Below, one piece after another: positions 43,458 to 52,449 of a DNA stretch of 64,000 nucleotides (position 1 is its first letter; each line of letters opens with the position of its first letter). Source of the DNA: RGIG426 sp045639905. Its GTDB lineage: Bacteria; Bacillota; Clostridia; Oscillospirales; Acutalibacteraceae. The DNA is taken from assembly GCA_045639905.1 (NCBI GenBank), contig JAZUDZ010000026.1, forward strand, positions 124,001 to 188,000. Direction: 5' to 3'. Both the position numbers and the translations under genes were made by a program. Below the pieces are notes generated by a model. The model did not search any database. It was not told the DNA's origin and saw only the letters and a program-made list of their open reading frames with translations.

Positions 43458-45014
43458 TTATTCGCCTAAAGAATCCGTAATTTCAACAACTTTAGTTGTA
43501 TCATAGCATTTAAACATATCGTCAACCTGTTTCGGCTTTGTCGTTTTAGTAAACAAACTAACAACTGGAACTAAAATCAAACCACCGACCATTGCAAAGA
43601 CACCGGAATACAGTGAATTCTTGAATACAAATGCAAGAACCGGAACGCTTTCCACTGAAAACACACCAACGGAAATCAACAACTGAACAATTTCTAAACC
43701 AACACCAAAGATAAATGAACAAACAACCGAGGCTTTTGTCACGCCCTTCCAATATAAACCATATAAAAACGGGGCTAAAAACGCACCGGCCAAAGCGCCC
43801 CAAGAAACACCCATCATTTGAGCGATTAACAGGTTTTTGGACTTATATTGCATAATAGCAATGAATGCAGAAACAACAATAAAGAAAACAATGAAGCAAC
43901 GAATGAAAATCATTTTTCCTTTTTCGCTCATTTTATTTTTTCTCAAAGGTGCAATAAAATCAAGAGTTAAAGTCGAACCACTTGTTAAAACAAGAGAAGA
44001 AAGTGTAGACATAGAAGCGGACAAAACCAAAACAATTACAATTCCAATCAAAACCGGAGACAAAGTTGAAAGCATTGTCGGAATAACTGCATCAAAGCCC
44101 TCTTTTTCAACATCAACGCTGTACAGGCGACCGAAGCCACCAAGAAAATAGCAGCCACCTGCTACAACCACAGCAAACAAGGTTGAAATAACTGTTCCCT
44201 TTTTGATGGCATCTTCATTGGTGATGGAATAAAACTTACCAACCATTTGAGGAAGACCCCAAGTCCCAAGAGAAGTCAGTAAAACAACAAACAGCAAAAA
44301 CAGCGGATTTGCACCAAAGAAAGAGGCATATTCCCAGCCACCATTTTCTCCGGTGGCGAGCTCGGTAACGGCAGCAGTCAATCCACCGTTATCCATCAGC
44401 ACCGCGCCAATAACAGCAACGATACCGATAAGCATAATAATGCCTTGAATAAAGTCATTGATGGCCGTTGCCATATAGCCGCCAAACAGGACATAAACAC
44501 CGGTTAAAACAGCCATAATAATAACGCAAACAGAATAGTCTACCCCTTTGTATGCCATAGAGAACAAACGAGATAAGCCATTATATAAAGAAGCTGTATA
44601 CGGGATTAAAAAGAGAAATGTAATCGCTGAAGCGACAATTTTAAGATTTTTAGATTCAAATCTAGATCCAAAAAAGTCCGGCATTGTTTTACACTCAAGG
44701 TGCTGAGTCATAATACGAGTCCGACGTCCAAGAATACTCCATGCAAGTAAAGATCCGATAAAAGCATTACCAAGACCAATCCAGGTAGAAGCAAGACCAA
44801 AGTTCCAACCAAATTGACCTGCATAACCTACAAAAATAACAGCAGAAAAGTACGAGGTACCGAATGCAAAAGCTGTTAACCATGGGCCCACATTTCGGCC
44901 TCCTAAAACAAAACCATTAACATCCGTTGCAGCACGACGGCAGTACACTCCGATTCCAATCATCAAGGAAAAAAAGACAACCAAAAACAATGTAATAATT
45001 AATGTTGAACTCAT
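43458..45014 (-). CDS. Sodium:solute symporter (SSS family)
   Basis: The 518-residue protein has about 13 hydrophobic helices and the SSS-family segments GRNVGPWLTAFAFGTSYFSAVIFVGYAG (about 39-66) and FGGYMATAINDFIQGIIMLIG near the mid-protein signature. These carriers couple import to sodium; known cargoes include proline, panthothenate, acetate and phenylacetate. Here it lies between a ligase and iorA in an operon under a tyrosine T-box. Import of an arylacetate such as 4-hydroxyphenylacetate or of tyrosine itself is plausible. The substrate cannot be read directly. Start ATG is 45012-45014, 17 bases after the upstream ligase stop. Confidence 0.88.
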   Translation of the reverse strand: MSSTLIITLFLVVFFSLMIGIGVYCRRAATDVNGFVLGGRNVGPWLTAFAFGTSYFSAVIFVGYAGQFGWNFGLASTWIGLGNAFIGSLLAWSILGRRTRIMTQHLECKTMPDFFGSRFESKNLKIVASAITFLFLIPYTASLYNGLSRLFSMAYKGVDYSVCVIIMAVLTGVYVLFGGYMATAINDFIQGIIMLIGIVAVIGAVLMDNGGLTAAVTELATGENGGWEYASFFGANPLFLLFVVLLTSLGTWGLPQMVGKFYSITNEDAIKKGTVISTLFAVVVAGGCYFLGGFGRLYSVDVEKEGFDAVIPTMLSTLSPVLIGIVIVLVLSASMSTLSSLVLTSGSTLTLDFIAPLRKNKMSEKGKMIFIRCFIVFFIVVSAFIAIMQYKSKNLLIAQMMGVSWGALAGAFLAPFLYGLYWKGVTKASVVCSFIFGVGLEIVQLLISVGVFSVESVPVLAFVFKNSLYSGVFAMVGGLILVPVVSLFTKTTKPKQVDDMFKCYDTTKVVEITDSLGE

Positions 45015-45031
45015 TTCAAGCCCCTCCTAAC

Positions 45032-46669
45032 TCACCCTTTATTCTGGGCATCAACCAACATATCGCCACCATAACGTTTTCTTAGAACCGGCTTTTCAAT
45101 TTTTCCGGTTGGGTTACGTGGAATATCCGCAAAAATAATTTTACGAGGACGTTTATACCGAGGTAAATCGGCACAGAAAAGATTGATTTCGTCTTCCGTA
45201 GCGTTTTCGCCCTCTTTTAATTCGATAATGGCTGCAGCAATTTCGCCCAATCTGGAATCCGGCAAACCAATAACAGCCACATCCTTAATTTTCATGTTAT
45301 TACGTAAATAATCCTCTATTTGAACTGGGTACAAGTTTTCACCGCCGGAAATAATGACATCTTTTTTACGGTCAACAAGGTAAATAAAGCCATCCTCATC
45401 TTCTTTGGCCATGTCTCCGGTATATAACCAACCGTCGTGAAGAATCTCATCGGAAGCTTCCTTGTTTTTGTAGTAACAGGTCATCACACCGGGGCCCTTA
45501 ACCGCGAGTTCACCAACTTCACCCTGTTTCACGGGATTGCCATTTTCGTCTATAATTTTTGTTTCCCAAAGATATCCGGCCTTACCAATGGCACCAACCT
45601 TGTGCTCATTTTCAACCCCAAGATGAACACAACCAGGTCCAATCGATTCGGAAAGACCGTAGTTAGTGTCATACTGATGCTTGGGGAACTTTTCCTTCCA
45701 ACGACGAATCAAACTCGGTGGAACCGGCTGAGCACCAATATGCATCAATCTCCATTGGTCAAGTCTATACTGAGAAAGGTCCACTTTCCCGCTGTCAATC
45801 GCGTCAAGAATATCCTGAGCCCACGGAACAAGCAACCAAACAATTGTCGCTTTTTCATCGCTGACCGCTCTAAGAATCCATTCGGGCTTAACACCACGCA
45901 AAAGAACTGCGCGACTACCGGAAAGCAAACTGCCGAACCAGTGCATCTTTGCACCCGTATGATACAAAGGCGGAATACAAAGAAATACATCCTCACGCGT
46001 TTGTCCATGATGGGCCTGCTCTGTACGGCAGGAATTGATCAAAGAACGATGTTTATGAAGGATAGCTTTCGGGAACCCCGTAGTACCGGAAGAAAAGTAA
46101 ATGGCAGCGTCATCATCTTCTGTCAATTCAATGGGTGGATGCTGCGAAGAACAAAACGGAATAATTTCGTCAATATTTTCCGCAAAGTCCGGTGTGTTTT
46201 TCCCTACAAAGAAATACTGGTTAACATTTTTGTTAAGATTCGGCAAAACAGAGGAAACACGGTCGATAAATTCAGGTCCAAAAACCAAAACGGAAATATC
46301 CGCCAAATCCACACAGTAATCAATTTCATCTGCAGCATATCGGAAATTTAGCGGAACAGCAATAGCGCCGGCTTTTAAAGCACCAAAATACACCGGAAGC
46401 CATTCAAGACAATTCATCATCAAAATTCCGACTTTGTCGCCTCTTTTGATATGGCGGGTCAATAATAAGTTGGCAAACCGATTCGCACGAATGTCAAATT
46501 CCTTCCATGTCATTTCTCGGCGATAAGGCTGGTCAGATCCTGACTCAATTAAGTTAAATTCACGCCAGGTTCGCGCCGAATCATGTTGCTCAGTTGGGTT
46601 AATTTCTACAAGACTAACCTCAGAGCCATACAAACGGGCATTTTTTTCCAACAAATCCGTAATAACCAT
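45032..46669 (-). CDS. AMP-forming acyl/aryl-CoA ligase
   Basis: The 545-residue protein is an ANL-family acid-CoA ligase. Motifs: YFSSGTTGFPKA near residues 191-202, GLSESIGPG, GWLYTGDMAKEDEDGF, the hinge DRKKDVIISGGENLYP and the catalytic lysine in NPTGKIEKPVL. It is the first gene behind the tyrosine T-box (46701-46978), with AAGGAG before the ATG. The operon thus has two different ligases, this one and PaaK. It might prefer a hydroxylated aryl acid, arylpropionate or a fatty acid. The N-terminal stretch (about residues 20-50) contains an insertion that I cannot place. The acid it uses is inferred from context only. Confidence 0.88.
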   Translation of the reverse strand: MVITDLLEKNARLYGSEVSLVEINPTEQHDSARTWREFNLIESGSDQPYRREMTWKEFDIRANRFANLLLTRHIKRGDKVGILMMNCLEWLPVYFGALKAGAIAVPLNFRYAADEIDYCVDLADISVLVFGPEFIDRVSSVLPNLNKNVNQYFFVGKNTPDFAENIDEIIPFCSSQHPPIELTEDDDAAIYFSSGTTGFPKAILHKHRSLINSCRTEQAHHGQTREDVFLCIPPLYHTGAKMHWFGSLLSGSRAVLLRGVKPEWILRAVSDEKATIVWLLVPWAQDILDAIDSGKVDLSQYRLDQWRLMHIGAQPVPPSLIRRWKEKFPKHQYDTNYGLSESIGPGCVHLGVENEHKVGAIGKAGYLWETKIIDENGNPVKQGEVGELAVKGPGVMTCYYKNKEASDEILHDGWLYTGDMAKEDEDGFIYLVDRKKDVIISGGENLYPVQIEDYLRNNMKIKDVAVIGLPDSRLGEIAAAIIELKEGENATEDEINLFCADLPRYKRPRKIIFADIPRNPTGKIEKPVLRKRYGGDMLVDAQNKG

Positions 46670-46700
46670 TTTCTTTTCTCCTTTTTGTAGTAGGAAGACA

Positions 46701-46978
46701 ATAAAAAAACCGTCCTCCTGTTTCTAAAAAACAGAGGACGGGAATTCCCGTGGTACCACCTCAATTTACCGTTGTCTTACAACAAACGGCCTCTTTGGGT
46801 ACAGTAAAAACGATACCCTAACGCTTTAACGGGCGTACCCGGCACAGCTTACTTGTTATTCACGTTCGGTGTGCTGCTAACGAAATGTATTCAAGTTTCA
46901 TTTCCTTACTACTTTTCACCAACCAGTAGCTCTCTGAAAGGATTTTAGAAACCCTACTTCTTTTCGGTCACTGCATTT
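46701..46978 (-). promoter_or_regulatory. T-box leader, tyrosine specifier (UAC)
   Basis: On the minus strand the leader has an AGAAGTAG specifier-loop 5' side, the AGAGAG element, a GGTTGGTGAAAA distal loop closed by CTAC / GTAG, and a lower stem CGAAA / TTTCG. Between helix GAAAC and TTTCG lies GAATACA, so the specifier is UAC (46889-46887), tyrosine, with the purine A after it. Downstream are the antiterminator core GGTGGTACCACGGG (46760-46747) and the terminator. Together these are a complete, canonical T-box. It sits between its promoter (46985-47013) and the acyl-CoA ligase, and would turn the aryl-acid operon on when tRNA-Tyr is uncharged. Confidence 0.92.
46703..46741 (-). terminator. 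T-box-controlled terminator of the aryl-acid operon
   Basis: CCGTCCTC...GAGGACGG arms (with a bulge) and a U run TTTTTTT on the minus strand. The 5' arm overlaps the antiterminator 3' arm. Confidence 0.85.
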
Positions 46979-46984
46979 TGGGAT

Positions 46985-47013
46985 AGTTTATCACTAAACC
47001 TATTGTGTGTCAA
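46985..47013 (-). promoter_or_regulatory. Promoter of the tyrosine T-box operon
   Basis: TTGACA (47013-47008) and TAAACT (46990-46985), 17-base spacer. Same hexamers and spacing as the isoleucine T-box promoter. Confidence 0.75.
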
Positions 47014-47057
47014 CACCTGATTAATTTTAATTTTTACTTTTGGCCGAATATACAACA

Positions 47058-47088
47058 AAGGCGGCTGTGACAACTACCAAGCCGCCTT
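47058..47088 (-). terminator. Terminator after rseP
   Basis: AAGGCGGCT / AGCCGCCTT, 9-bp GC-rich stem with a 13-base loop; on the minus strand it is followed by a weak T-rich stretch. Confidence 0.65.
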
Positions 47089-47094
47089 ATATCA

Positions 47095-48210
47095 TCAATG
47101 AAACAAACGAATAATATCGTTATATGTCACCACAAGCATTAGGAGTAAAAGTAACAAGAAACCTATTGTGTGTACTAAATTTTCATATTTAGAAGGTACG
47201 GGTTTTCGAATGATTAACTCAATGAGCAAAAACAAAACACGTCCACCATCCAGCGCAGGTAACGGAAGAATATTAAAGAGGCCAACATTTACAGTTATTA
47301 ACACAACAATCATTAAAAGTGCATATAAGCCATCAAGCGACTTCTCTGTCACTGCACTTTGAACGGCCCCATCGACTGCATCGGCAATATACCCGGTTGT
47401 ACCAACTGGACCTGACAAATCATTAATTCCATACTCGCCTGAAACAATGCTTACCAAACTTCTCCAAACCATTACCGTATAGGAATACTCCATTTTAACG
47501 GACTGAAGAAGGGTTGTAGAGACAGTTTTGCGAATCGGATAAACAGTAAAATCATAAGATAAATACTGTTCCCCGTCATCTCCTTTCTTTACTTCAAATT
47601 GAACGGCGGTTAATTGAACATGTTTCTGTTTACCATCAACTTCACGCGATACTAAAATGTCAAAACAACCATCTTCGTCGCTTTGCATCAGCATAACGAT
47701 ATCCAAATCTGTCATAACTGTTTTCTTATTGATTTTTAAGATGCGGTCGCCTTTACGAAGACCACTCTGAAAAGCAGGAGAACTCTCTGAAATAGAAGAA
47801 AGTCTGGTGCTGGAATAAGAGGCAACCTTTTCCCCGTCTTCTGGTTTCACACATACAGAAAGTGCAATTAAAACAAGGAGAAAGCCTAATAAAAAATTCA
47901 TAAAAACACCGGCAATTAAAACAAGAAAACGTCGCCAAATCGGTTGCTTAAAAAAAGCTTCTGGATCCTCGCCCTCTCCGGTTTCCCCTTCCAAAGCACA
48001 GTACCCGCCTAAAGGTAACAAACGAATAGAATACATTGTTTCACCCTTCTTTTTTTGAAACAATGCCGGCCCCATGCCAATTGAAAACTCATTCACTCGA
48101 ACTTTCATCCATTTTGAAACAATGAAATGACCAAATTCATGAACAAAAATGATTAATCCAAAAACCAAAATGGCTGCCAGTATTTCTAAAACTGTCCAAA
48201 TAATATGCAT
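47095..48210 (-). CDS. rseP: RIP metalloprotease RseP (site-2 protease)
   Basis: RseP cleaves substrates within the membrane, such as anti-sigma factors and leftover signal peptides. The 371-residue protein starts in a membrane helix and has the zinc motif HEFGH (in FVHEFGHFIVSKW, about residues 23-35). A PDZ-like domain follows (about 135-215, with GDRILKINKKTV), and the second zinc-ligand motif ILPLPALDGGRVL comes near the end. I chose the ATG at 48208-48210, which matches the usual family start (short stretch before the helix). The open frame also contains TTG 48228 and GTG 48222, both overlapping dxr. A weak GTGAGA site is 8 bases upstream. Last gene of the pyrH-frr-uppS-cdsA-dxr-rseP operon. 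Confidence 0.9.
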   Translation of the reverse strand: MHIIWTVLEILAAILVFGLIIFVHEFGHFIVSKWMKVRVNEFSIGMGPALFQKKKGETMYSIRLLPLGGYCALEGETGEGEDPEAFFKQPIWRRFLVLIAGVFMNFLLGFLLVLIALSVCVKPEDGEKVASYSSTRLSSISESSPAFQSGLRKGDRILKINKKTVMTDLDIVMLMQSDEDGCFDILVSREVDGKQKHVQLTAVQFEVKKGDDGEQYLSYDFTVYPIRKTVSTTLLQSVKMEYSYTVMVWRSLVSIVSGEYGINDLSGPVGTTGYIADAVDGAVQSAVTEKSLDGLYALLMIVVLITVNVGLFNILPLPALDGGRVLFLLIELIIRKPVPSKYENLVHTIGFLLLLLLMLVVTYNDIIRLFH

Positions 48211-48224
48211 TATAATTCTCACAT

Positions 48225-49376
48225 TCAAATAGAATTTACTAAATCCAAAACTCTCAGACGACTCTCTTTGTCAGCCGTTTGAATTGCATCAAGGGAATAT
48301 TCCTTTCCCCAAGAATAATCATACACAACAGAATGAATAAGACGAGCGATGTCTGTAAAACGAATCTTTCCTTGTAAAAACAGTGATACTGCTTGCTCAT
48401 TGGCGCCGTTCATAACCGTCGGCAAAATGCCACCCTTTTTAATCAAATCTCTACACAATTCAATTCCCGGGAATGAATCATTATCCGGTTTATAAAACGT
48501 CAACGATTGATAATCTGTCAAGGATAAGTGCTTTACAGAAGATTCCACTCTTTCCGGGAATGTAATTGCATATTGTATTGGCAATCTCATGTCAGGAACA
48601 CCTAACTGACCAATTACAGATCCATCATAGAATTCAACCAACGAATGAACAACACTTTCCCTATGAATTACGACTTCAATATCATCCGGATTCACTCCAA
48701 ACAACCAATAAGCTTCAATAAGTTCCAGCCCTTTGTTGAACATCGTAGCTGAATCAATTGTAATTTTAGCCCCCATATTCCAGTTGGGGTGTTTAAGGGC
48801 GTCGGCAGGTTGAATTCGTGCTAACTCATCGTTTGATTTTCCAAAAAACGGGCCACCGGAACATGTAAGAATAATACTTTTTGCCTTCTTGTCTGTCGAA
48901 CCTTGTAAACACTGAAAAATAGCGGAATGTTCACTATCTACGGGAATCATTTGGACCTTATTATGGTTTAAAGCATCTAAAACTAATTGTCCCCCTGTAA
49001 CAAGACTTTCCTTATTAGCCAACGCCAAAGTACGAGAATTTTGTATAATTGACAAAGTAGGCAACAATCCTGCAATTCCGGATATGGCATTCAGCACAAG
49101 ATCTGCATCCTCCAATGCAACCAGTTCGCAAATTCCCTCTGTCCCAGATAAAACACGAACCGGCATATCAGCAATACGGACACGCAAATCACTTGCCGCT
49201 TTTTGATTTTGAACGGCAACTATTTTAGGTTTATACTGTCGAATTTGTTTTTCAAATAAATCAATTTGACTCCCACAAGACAATCCAACAACAGAAATTC
49301 CCAAATGATCAGCCACATCTAAAGCCTGTGTCCCAATGGAACCGGTTGAACCTAGAATAATAATCTTTTTAATCAT
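48225..49376 (-). CDS. dxr: 1-deoxy-D-xylulose 5-phosphate reductoisomerase
   Basis: Dxr makes 2-C-methyl-D-erythritol 4-phosphate, the committed step of the non-mevalonate isoprenoid pathway. The 383-residue protein has the NADPH-binding GSTGSIGTQALDV at residues 9-21. The metal-site segments are DSEHSAIFQCL and SGGPF, and the substrate-site segment is MNKGLELIEAYWLF-like (here ATMFNKGLELIEAYWLFGV). ILPTVMNGANEQAV is the C-terminal signature. A terminator (49391-49421) separates it from cdsA upstream, so expression may be attenuated. Confidence 0.96.
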   Translation of the reverse strand: MIKKIIILGSTGSIGTQALDVADHLGISVVGLSCGSQIDLFEKQIRQYKPKIVAVQNQKAASDLRVRIADMPVRVLSGTEGICELVALEDADLVLNAISGIAGLLPTLSIIQNSRTLALANKESLVTGGQLVLDALNHNKVQMIPVDSEHSAIFQCLQGSTDKKAKSIILTCSGGPFFGKSNDELARIQPADALKHPNWNMGAKITIDSATMFNKGLELIEAYWLFGVNPDDIEVVIHRESVVHSLVEFYDGSVIGQLGVPDMRLPIQYAITFPERVESSVKHLSLTDYQSLTFYKPDNDSFPGIELCRDLIKKGGILPTVMNGANEQAVSLFLQGKIRFTDIARLIHSVVYDYSWGKEYSLDAIQTADKESRLRVLDLVNSI

Positions 49377-49390
49377 ACTATCCCTTCCTA

Positions 49391-49421
49391 AAAATACACC
49401 GTCGATTAGACGGTGTATTTT
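49391..49421 (-). terminator. Intrinsic terminator between cdsA and dxr, inside the operon
   Basis: AAAATACACCGTC / GACGGTGTATTTT, a perfect 13-bp stem with a 5-base loop, followed on the minus strand by TTTTT. dxr starts only 14 bases later, so there is no room for its own promoter. Confidence 0.8.
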
Positions 49422-49432
49422 ATAAAATCATA

Positions 49433-50245
49433 TTAGCATATCGGCAAAATTGACAATGCCAGCAAAACCAACGGCGCTGTATACATTAAACTATCAAACC
49501 GATCCATAATACCCCCATGGCCAGGCATTATTTTACCAAAATCTTTAATGTTGCACTCTCTTTTAATAAGAGATGCTGTTAAATCCCCGAAAACAGACAA
49601 AACCGCTCCCAAAAGCGTAACAACAGCAACAAGCCAAACATTTAACGATCCGGATTTAGACCAAAGCGAATTGTACAAGATGGTAATTACTGAACAAATA
49701 ACCACTGACGTTAAAAGACCTCCCACAAGGCCCTCAATCGTTTTCTTTGGACTAATAACCGGACATAATTTATGCCTTCCTAAACAAACACCAACAAAGT
49801 AAGCACCCGTATCGCTCATCCACGGAATTAGAAGAAGCCAAATTGTCAAAAACAACCCGTGATTTTCTCGAGAACGTACAAACGCAACAGCTGATAAAGC
49901 TATAGAGACAAGTATCGAAATAAGTGCACTAAATAAAGATACAACTATAGACTGATTATCGTGAAATACCACATGCAATATACCCACACAGGTTAAATAG
50001 AAAAATACAACGGCACATACTGCATTTATGGAAAAGAAATGCCAAAAAGGAACGGATGCCGAAAACAATTCGGATACAATCAGTATAGGAGTAGATTTAC
50101 AAATTTTTGTTTCATGGAGCAGTTCGTAAATTGCCAAACAACATAAGATTGAAAAACAAATATCAACAATCACCTGAACCGGTTGCAGCAATACGGCTAA
50201 CAATAAAACGGCTCCTATAACTCCGGAAATAATCCGAGTCCTCAT
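49433..50245 (-). CDS. cdsA: Phosphatidate cytidylyltransferase
   Basis: CdsA makes CDP-diacylglycerol for phospholipid synthesis in the membrane. The 270-residue protein has about eight helices and the C-terminal signature SPKKTIEGLVGG and SLIKRECNIKDFGKIMPGHGGIMDRFDS. Its start is directly adjacent to the uppS stop (no gap), pointing to coupled translation. The length is normal. Confidence 0.94.
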   Translation of the reverse strand: MRTRIISGVIGAVLLLAVLLQPVQVIVDICFSILCCLAIYELLHETKICKSTPILIVSELFSASVPFWHFFSINAVCAVVFFYLTCVGILHVVFHDNQSIVVSLFSALISILVSIALSAVAFVRSRENHGLFLTIWLLLIPWMSDTGAYFVGVCLGRHKLCPVISPKKTIEGLVGGLLTSVVICSVITILYNSLWSKSGSLNVWLVAVVTLLGAVLSVFGDLTASLIKRECNIKDFGKIMPGHGGIMDRFDSLMYTAPLVLLALSILPIC

Positions 50246-50977
50246 TTAAACACCTCCAAAGCGTCGATTGCGCTTTGCAAAAATATCCAGAGCATTGTCT
50301 AAGTCCTTTGTGGAAAAATCGGGCCAAAGTACATCCATAAATATGTATTCAGCATAAGCAGACTGCCAAATCAAGAAATTGGAAAGTCGATATTCTCCGC
50401 TGGGACGTAGAATCAAATCAACATCCGGTAAATCTTCCGTATACAAGTGACTGGAAATCATTTGCTCATCAATATCAGAAACATTAATTTTACCAAGTTG
50501 AACGTTTGAAATAATAGATTTCATGCTATGAACCAGTTCATCCCTACCACCATAATTCACAGCAATATTCAACACCATTCCTGTTCTGTCGGCAGTCGAG
50601 TTTTCAGCTTCTGCCATTAATTTTTGAATATCGTCTGATAATGCGGAACGATCACCAATAAATCGGGTTCGAATATTCTCTTTTTTAAAATCAAGCAAAG
50701 ATTCCTTCAAGTAATCACGAAGCAGGTTCATGATGGCATCAACCTCTTCTTGAGGCCGTTTCCAGTTCTCCGTGGAAAATGCATAAACCGTAACAACTTG
50801 CACGCCGCGTTTCTCACAATGCTTTACAATCTTGCGAAAAGTCTTGGCACCGGCAACATGTCCAGCTTGTCTAGGAAGACCTCTCTTCTTTGCCCATCGC
50901 CCGTTTCCGTCCATAATGATTCCAATATGTTTGGGTAAAATCATATCGTTGCGGGACAGTGGTTCACGATTAACCAT
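50246..50977 (-). CDS. uppS: Isoprenyl transferase (undecaprenyl diphosphate synthase)
   Basis: UppS extends farnesyl diphosphate to the C55 lipid carrier for peptidoglycan and surface glycans. The 243-residue cis-prenyltransferase has the HIGIIMDGNGRWAKKRGLPRQAGH segment (about 17-40), with D23 as catalytic metal ligand, and TVYAFSTENWKRP, VNYGGRDEL, DLILRPSGEYRLSNFLIWQSAYAE further on. The last differs from the usual RTSGE by a Pro (RPSGE). It starts two bases after the frr stop. Confidence 0.95.
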   Translation of the reverse strand: MVNREPLSRNDMILPKHIGIIMDGNGRWAKKRGLPRQAGHVAGAKTFRKIVKHCEKRGVQVVTVYAFSTENWKRPQEEVDAIMNLLRDYLKESLLDFKKENIRTRFIGDRSALSDDIQKLMAEAENSTADRTGMVLNIAVNYGGRDELVHSMKSIISNVQLGKINVSDIDEQMISSHLYTEDLPDVDLILRPSGEYRLSNFLIWQSAYAEYIFMDVLWPDFSTKDLDNALDIFAKRNRRFGGV

Positions 50978-50979
50978 AC

Positions 50980-51534
50980 TTACAGCTCCAGAATTTCTTT
51001 TTCTTTATCTTTCGCAATGACATCAATTTTCTTGCAATACTCGTCGGTCAGGTTTTGCATTCTCTTCTCAGCATCAGATAAGTCGTCTTCCGTTATAATA
51101 GAATCCTTTTTCAACGCCTTCAACTTATCAATACCATCACGACGAATAGTACGAATAGCTACTTTAGCTTCTTCACCATATTTCGAAATGTTTTTACAAA
51201 GTTCTTTACGGTGCTCCTCCGTTAATGCCGGAAAGTTCAAGCGAATAATTTGTCCGTCATTCTGCGGATTAATTCCAATATCAGACACTAAAATAGCACG
51301 TTCAATATCCTTGAGCGAACTCTTATCATAAGGCTGAATTTTCAGCACACGCGGTTCAGGAGCGGAAACATTGGCAAGCTGTGTAACCGGAGTAAGTGTT
51401 CCGTAATACTCCACCATAACGCGGTTTAAAACTGCTGCCGAAGCACGTCCGGCACGGATAGACGCAAAGTTTTCTTTAAGTGCGTCCACTGTTTTATTCA
51501 TTTTCTCAGTTGATTTTTCAAATACCTGATCCAT
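50980..51534 (-). CDS. frr: Ribosome recycling factor
   Basis: Frr releases ribosomes after termination together with EF-G. The 184-residue protein has the RAGRASAAVLNRVMVEYYGTLTPV segment, RVLKIQPYDKSSL and RRDGIDKLKALKKD, all typical. GGGAGG is 7 bases before the ATG. It follows pyrH with 12 bases between, as in most Firmicutes. Confidence 0.96.
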   Translation of the reverse strand: MDQVFEKSTEKMNKTVDALKENFASIRAGRASAAVLNRVMVEYYGTLTPVTQLANVSAPEPRVLKIQPYDKSSLKDIERAILVSDIGINPQNDGQIIRLNFPALTEEHRKELCKNISKYGEEAKVAIRTIRRDGIDKLKALKKDSIITEDDLSDAEKRMQNLTDEYCKKIDVIAKDKEKEILEL

Positions 51535-51546
51535 AATGTACCTCCC

Positions 51547-52251
51547 TTATTTAACTATCGTACCTACGGTTTCTCCGCTGACAGCACGAACAATATTTTC
51601 AGGATCCTCTAAGTTAAACACCAACAACGGCATATGATTGTCTCTGCACATAGCTGCCGCCGTGGAATCCATAACTTTCAAATCCTTGTCCAAAACATCT
51701 TTAAACGAAATCTCATCATATTTCACAGCATTGGGATTTGTTTTCGGGTCGGAATCATAAATCCCATCAACCATCGTGGCTTTAAAAATGATATCTGCAT
51801 TAATTTCAACCGCTCTTAATACGGCTGCTGTATCTGTTGAAAAATACGGGCTGCCGGTTCCTCCGGCAAAAACAACAACTCTTCCTTTTTCCAAATGATG
51901 AACGGCACGATTGCGAATATAGGGTTCCGCAATCTGATTCATTTGAATAGCACTTTGAACACGAACATCAAGTCCAAGTTGTTCAAGAACATCACAAATT
52001 CCTAATGCATTGATTGCGGTTGCCAACATTCCCATATGGTCAGCGCGGGTACGGTCCATTTGACCGCTTTGTCGGCCACGCCAGAAATTACCGCCACCAA
52101 CAACAACACCAACCTGGACACCGGCATCAACGCATTTTTTTATAGGCTCACAATAGTGCTTCATAATTTCGAAATCCAAGCCCATTTCTTTTTGACCGGA
52201 TAAAGCTTCTCCGCTTAATTTCAGTAAAATACGTTTAAACTTTGGTTGCAT
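51547..52251 (-). CDS. pyrH: UMP kinase
   Basis: PyrH phosphorylates UMP to UDP. The 234-residue protein of the amino-acid kinase fold has [13 protein letters not shown] (about residues 6-18), [12 protein letters not shown], the [14 protein letters not shown] and [18 protein letters not shown] segments. I chose the ATG at 52249-52251, with GGAGGT 9 bases upstream; a GTG at 52257 would be too close to that site. It is the first gene of this operon in the window, with promoter 52285-52313. rpsB and tsf, its common neighbours, are not upstream. Confidence 0.95.
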   Translation of the reverse strand: MQPKFKRILLKLSGEALSGQKEMGLDFEIMKHYCEPIKKCVDAGVQVGVVVGGGNFWRGRQSGQMDRTRADHMGMLATAINALGICDVLEQLGLDVRVQSAIQMNQIAEPYIRNRAVHHLEKGRVVVFAGGTGSPYFSTDTAAVLRAVEINADIIFKATMVDGIYDSDPKTNPNAVKYDEISFKDVLDKDLKVMDSTAAAMCRDNHMPLLVFNLEDPENIVRAVSGETVGTIVK

Positions 52252-52284
52252 AAACACTCAACCTCCTACAGTTTCTTCCTTTAT

Positions 52285-52313
52285 ATATTACATTAAATGA
52301 CATAAAAAGTAAA
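52285..52313 (-). promoter_or_regulatory. Promoter of pyrH
   Basis: TTTACT (52313-52308) and TAATAT (52290-52285), 17-base spacer, minus strand. Confidence 0.6.
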
Positions 52314-52383
52314 GATAATGTAACTGGAAAACCCATCTTCGGACAGATAATGTTTTGCAATACAAAAACAAACATCTATTCTA

Positions 52384-52412
52384 TTGAATTACCGTCCTAA
52401 ATGCTGTATAAT
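52384..52412 (+). promoter_or_regulatory. Promoter of ireB
   Basis: TTGAAT (52384-52389) and TATAAT (52407-52412), 17-base spacer, about 38 bases before the ireB start. Confidence 0.7.
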
Positions 52413-52449
52413 AACGATAAATTATGGAAAGATTTGGAGGTACTTAAAT

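Noticed and set aside
45437..46351. A long plus-strand open frame opposite the acyl-CoA ligase
   Set aside because: It is the mirror of a well-supported ligase gene, with no ribosome site, no family resemblance and Asn/Arg-rich filler composition.
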